NCBI GenBank assembly: GCA_012515885.1
Contig: JAAYXN010000197.1
Span: 1-6,562, forward strand
Origin: Rhodococcus sp. (in: high G+C Gram-positive bacteria)
Lineage (GTDB): Bacteria > Actinomycetota > Actinomycetes > Mycobacteriales > Mycobacteriaceae
Length of the DNA: 6,562 nucleotides
Reading direction: 5' to 3'
Positions 4,937-6,562 of the stretch are shown piece after piece (positions within the stretch are counted from its first letter, which is position 1; each line of letters begins with the position of its first letter). The notes under the pieces were generated by a model. The model had not been told where the DNA came from. It made no database searches and saw nothing but the letters and a program-made list of their open reading frames with translations. The position numbers were made by a program, and so were the translations under genes.

Positions 4937-6076
4937 GTGCGCGACCTCGTTGAAATCGGCATGGGTCGTACGGCCCGACGTAGCTACGAGCTGGACGATA
5001 TCGATATCGTCCCCTCGCGGCGCACCCGTTCTTCTAAGGAGGTGTCGACTGCATGGCAGCTCGACGCCTACCGGTTTGATATCCCGATCCTGGCGCACCC
5101 TACCGATGCTTTGGTCTCACCGGAGTTCGCGATCGAGCTCGGTAAGCGTGGTGGTTTGGGCGTCATTAACGGTGAGGGCCTGTGGGGTCGGCATGCTGAT
5201 GTCGCTGCCAAGCTCGCTCAGGTTGCTGAGCTCGCTGACAGCGATGTCGACGCGGATGCGCCGATTCGCCTGCTGCAGGAACTGCATGCAGCGCCGTTGC
5301 AGCCGAACCTTCTCGCCGCTGCGGTCGCGCAGGTTCGCGATGCGGGTGTCACCACTGCGGTGCGGGTGAGCCCGCAGAACGCTCGCACATTGACGCCGCT
5401 GCTGCTTGAAGCTGGAATCGATCTGCTGGTGGTGCACGGGACGATCATTTCCGCTGAGCATGTCGCCCACGGTGACGGTGAACCGCTCAACCTCAAGACG
5501 TTCATTTCCGAGCTGGACGTGCCTGTGGTGGCTGGTGGGGTGATTGACCACCGGACCGCGCTGCATTTGATGCGGACGGGTGCGGCGGGCGTCATCGTCG
5601 GCTACGGCTCCACCCAGGGTGCTACGACGACCAGTGATGTTCTGGGTATCGGTGTTCCCATGGCCACTGCTATCGCTGATGCTGCTGCCGCGCGCCGCGA
5701 CTACCTGGATGAGACGGGTGGCCGCTACGTGCACGTCATCGCTGATGGCGATATCGATTCGTCTGGCGACCTCGCGAAGGCTATTGCGTGTGGCGCAGAC
5801 GCCGCGATGCTGGGCGCACCTCTCGCTGTGGCGGAGGAAGCTCCGGGCGGCGGCTGGTACTGGCCGTCAGCGGCTGCGCATCCGTCGCTTCCTCGCGGCG
5901 CACTGCTGCCGGTGTCGTTTGGGGAGCGTCCGTCGCTCGACGAGGTGCTGACTGGACCGTCGACTGACCCGTTCGGTGCACTGAACCTGGTGGGCGGTTT
6001 GCGTCGCTCGATGGCGAAGTCGGGCTACTCCGACCTCAAAGAGTTCCAGAAGGTCGGGTTAAACGTTCGCGGCTAG
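4937..6076 (+). CDS. guaB3: GuaB3, IMP dehydrogenase-like protein without CBS domains
   Basis: This 379-residue protein belongs to the GuaB3 subfamily (IMP dehydrogenase-related family 2), typical of actinobacteria. Nearly the whole chain is one (beta/alpha)8 barrel. Signature parts are VEIGMGRTARRSYELDDIDI (5-24), VPSRRTRSS (25-33), AHPTDALVSPEFA (53-65), VAGGVIDHRTALHLMRTGAA (198-217), DETGGRYVHVIADGDI (258-273) and the C terminus LVGGLRRSMAKSGYSDLKEF. The CBS pair of GuaB2 is absent. The loop that carries the catalytic Cys in IMPDH reads VGYGSTQGATTT (221-232), with Ala229 at the Cys position by my alignment; the only cysteine is C285, elsewhere in the barrel. In M. tuberculosis GuaB3 was reported to lack IMPDH activity, so its reaction is unsettled. 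The start is GTG at 4937, with GAAAGGGG (4923-4931) correctly spaced. It is probably co-transcribed with guaB2 and ends before a strong terminator. Confidence 0.94.
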   Translation: MRDLVEIGMGRTARRSYELDDIDIVPSRRTRSSKEVSTAWQLDAYRFDIPILAHPTDALVSPEFAIELGKRGGLGVINGEGLWGRHADVAAKLAQVAELADSDVDADAPIRLLQELHAAPLQPNLLAAAVAQVRDAGVTTAVRVSPQNARTLTPLLLEAGIDLLVVHGTIISAEHVAHGDGEPLNLKTFISELDVPVVAGGVIDHRTALHLMRTGAAGVIVGYGSTQGATTTSDVLGIGVPMATAIADAAAARRDYLDETGGRYVHVIADGDIDSSGDLAKAIACGADAAMLGAPLAVAEEAPGGGWYWPSAAAHPSLPRGALLPVSFGERPSLDEVLTGPSTDPFGALNLVGGLRRSMAKSGYSDLKEFQKVGLNVRG

Positions 6077-6107
6077 CCCGCAAATTTGAGGTTTCTCCTT
6101 CCTGTGT

Positions 6108-6154
6108 AGGGCGGGGTGTTTTGGTTTCAACCACAGCGCCCCGCCCTTCGCTTT
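6108..6154 (+). terminator. Terminator of the guaB2-guaB3 unit
   Basis: Bases 6108-6118 (AGGGCGGGGTG) pair with 6137-6147 (CGCCCCGCCCT, one wobble). The inner part continues with TGGT opposite ACCA (6122-6125 and 6130-6133) around a TTCA loop. The stem is followed by TTCGCTTT (6147-6154). It begins 31 bases after the guaB3 stop and separates it from the next gene. Confidence 0.85.
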
Positions 6155-6193
6155 CCGCACTTTATGCAACACCTGGTTACAGTTATAGGGTGG

Positions 6194-6213
6194 GCTGTGG
6201 CTATAGTCACAGC
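6194..6213. promoter_or_regulatory. Near-perfect 20-bp palindrome over the -10 box of the choD-like gene
   Basis: GCTGTG, a central CTATAG and CACAGC form a palindrome with nine of ten half-site positions matching; the exception is G6200 opposite T6207. TATAGT at 6202-6207 is an excellent -10 box (five of six bases of TATAAT), so the transcript would start near 6214, about 48 bases before the ATG at 6262. A repressor bound here would block the promoter. The -35 region is unclear (TTACAG at 6177-6182 or ACAGTT at 6179-6184). A related half-site, GTTACAGTTATAG, lies at 6176-6188. Confidence 0.5.
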
Positions 6214-6261
6214 GGTAGTGATTAAGTGCGGTCTGGCGACGGCAGCGGTGGAGGTTTCAGT

Positions 6262-6562
6262 ATGGGTAAGCAACGGTCCACGGATTACGACGTCCTCATC
6301 GTCGGATCGGGGTTCGGTGGCAGTGTCACCGCTCTGCGCCTCGTCGAAAAGGGCTATCGCGTCGCGGTGCTGGAAGCGGGCCGCCGCTTCGCGGACAAAG
6401 ATTTCGCGAAGAACAGCTGGCACCTCAAAGACTTCCTTTGGGCTCCCGCTCTGGGCCTGTTCGGTATCCAGCGTGTGCACATGCTCCGCGACTGCCTCAT
6501 CCTCGCAGGTGCTGGCGTTGGCGGCGGTTCACTGAATTACGCCAACACCCTCTACAAGCCGC
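6262..6562 (+). CDS. choD: ChoD-type GMC oxidoreductase / cholesterol oxidase, N-terminal part
   Basis: The reading frame is open from ATG 6262 to the window edge, giving the first 100 residues of what is normally a protein of over 500. The FAD-binding Rossmann fold is clear: DYDVLIVGSGFGGSVTALRL (8-27) with the GxGxxG motif at 15-20, followed by VAVLEAGRR with the ribose-binding Glu at 38. A second flavin-contact segment, LAGAGVGGGSLNYANTLY (81-98), is typical of cholesterol oxidase-like GMC enzymes. The wording is very close to M. tuberculosis ChoD, which sits in the same place next to guaB3. The expected role is oxidation of a 3-hydroxysteroid or related alcohol with FAD, but the true substrate of this branch is uncertain and the catalytic C-terminal part is not visible. 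The start is supported by GGTGGAGGT (6247-6255). It appears to have its own promoter. Confidence 0.9.
   Translation, partial: MGKQRSTDYDVLIVGSGFGGSVTALRLVEKGYRVAVLEAGRRFADKDFAKNSWHLKDFLWAPALGLFGIQRVHMLRDCLILAGAGVGGGSLNYANTLYKP

Noticed and set aside
3368..5098. A 576-codon open frame on the minus strand across all of guaB2 and into guaB3
   Set aside because: It lies opposite well-identified genes, its product is rich in Arg, His and Thr with no recognisable domain, and long antisense frames are a common effect of high-GC codon use.

Overview
The window is a stretch of actinobacterial chromosome. GC content is high, and the gene order matches the conserved block of Mycobacteriales (Mycobacterium, Rhodococcus, Gordonia and relatives): a TPR-like protein of the Rv3415c type, sigD, the anti-sigma-D gene rsdA, a convergent DUF5319 gene (Rv3412 type), guaB2, guaB3 and a choD-like flavin oxidase. 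In M. tuberculosis these correspond to Rv3415c, Rv3414c, Rv3413c, Rv3412, Rv3411c, Rv3410c and Rv3409c. The assignment is from remembered family sequences and synteny; genus cannot be fixed from the sequence alone.

Layout: 1-286 is a lower-GC intergenic region with several inverted repeats. By analogy with M. tuberculosis it may carry the divergent promoter of a whiB3-like gene lying off the left edge, but no whiB coding sequence is visible. 287-1126 is a TPR-like protein of unknown function. 1127-1283 is a gap with a strong hairpin upstream of sigD. 1284-1862 is sigD, overlapping rsdA (1855-2709), so the sigma factor and its membrane-bound antagonist are probably translationally coupled. 2726-2760 is a strong terminator shared with the convergent DUF5319 gene (3199-2795, minus strand). 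That gene is divergent from guaB2 (3359-4882), which is followed 54 bases later by guaB3 (4937-6076) and a strong terminator (6108-6147). A separate promoter with a palindrome over its -10 box leads into the start of a ChoD-type GMC oxidoreductase (6262 to the right edge, partial).

How the genes work together: sigD and rsdA form an extracytoplasmic-function sigma/anti-sigma switch. guaB2 encodes the IMP dehydrogenase of guanine nucleotide synthesis, and guaB3 a paralogue without CBS domains and without the catalytic cysteine. The ChoD-like gene looks like a separate transcription unit. I see no mobile element, CRISPR array, tRNA, rRNA or sign of recent transfer, and no obvious new multi-gene system. 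The main open questions are the unknown roles of the TPR-like protein, DUF5319 and GuaB3, and a few well-formed operator or hairpin candidates in the gaps.
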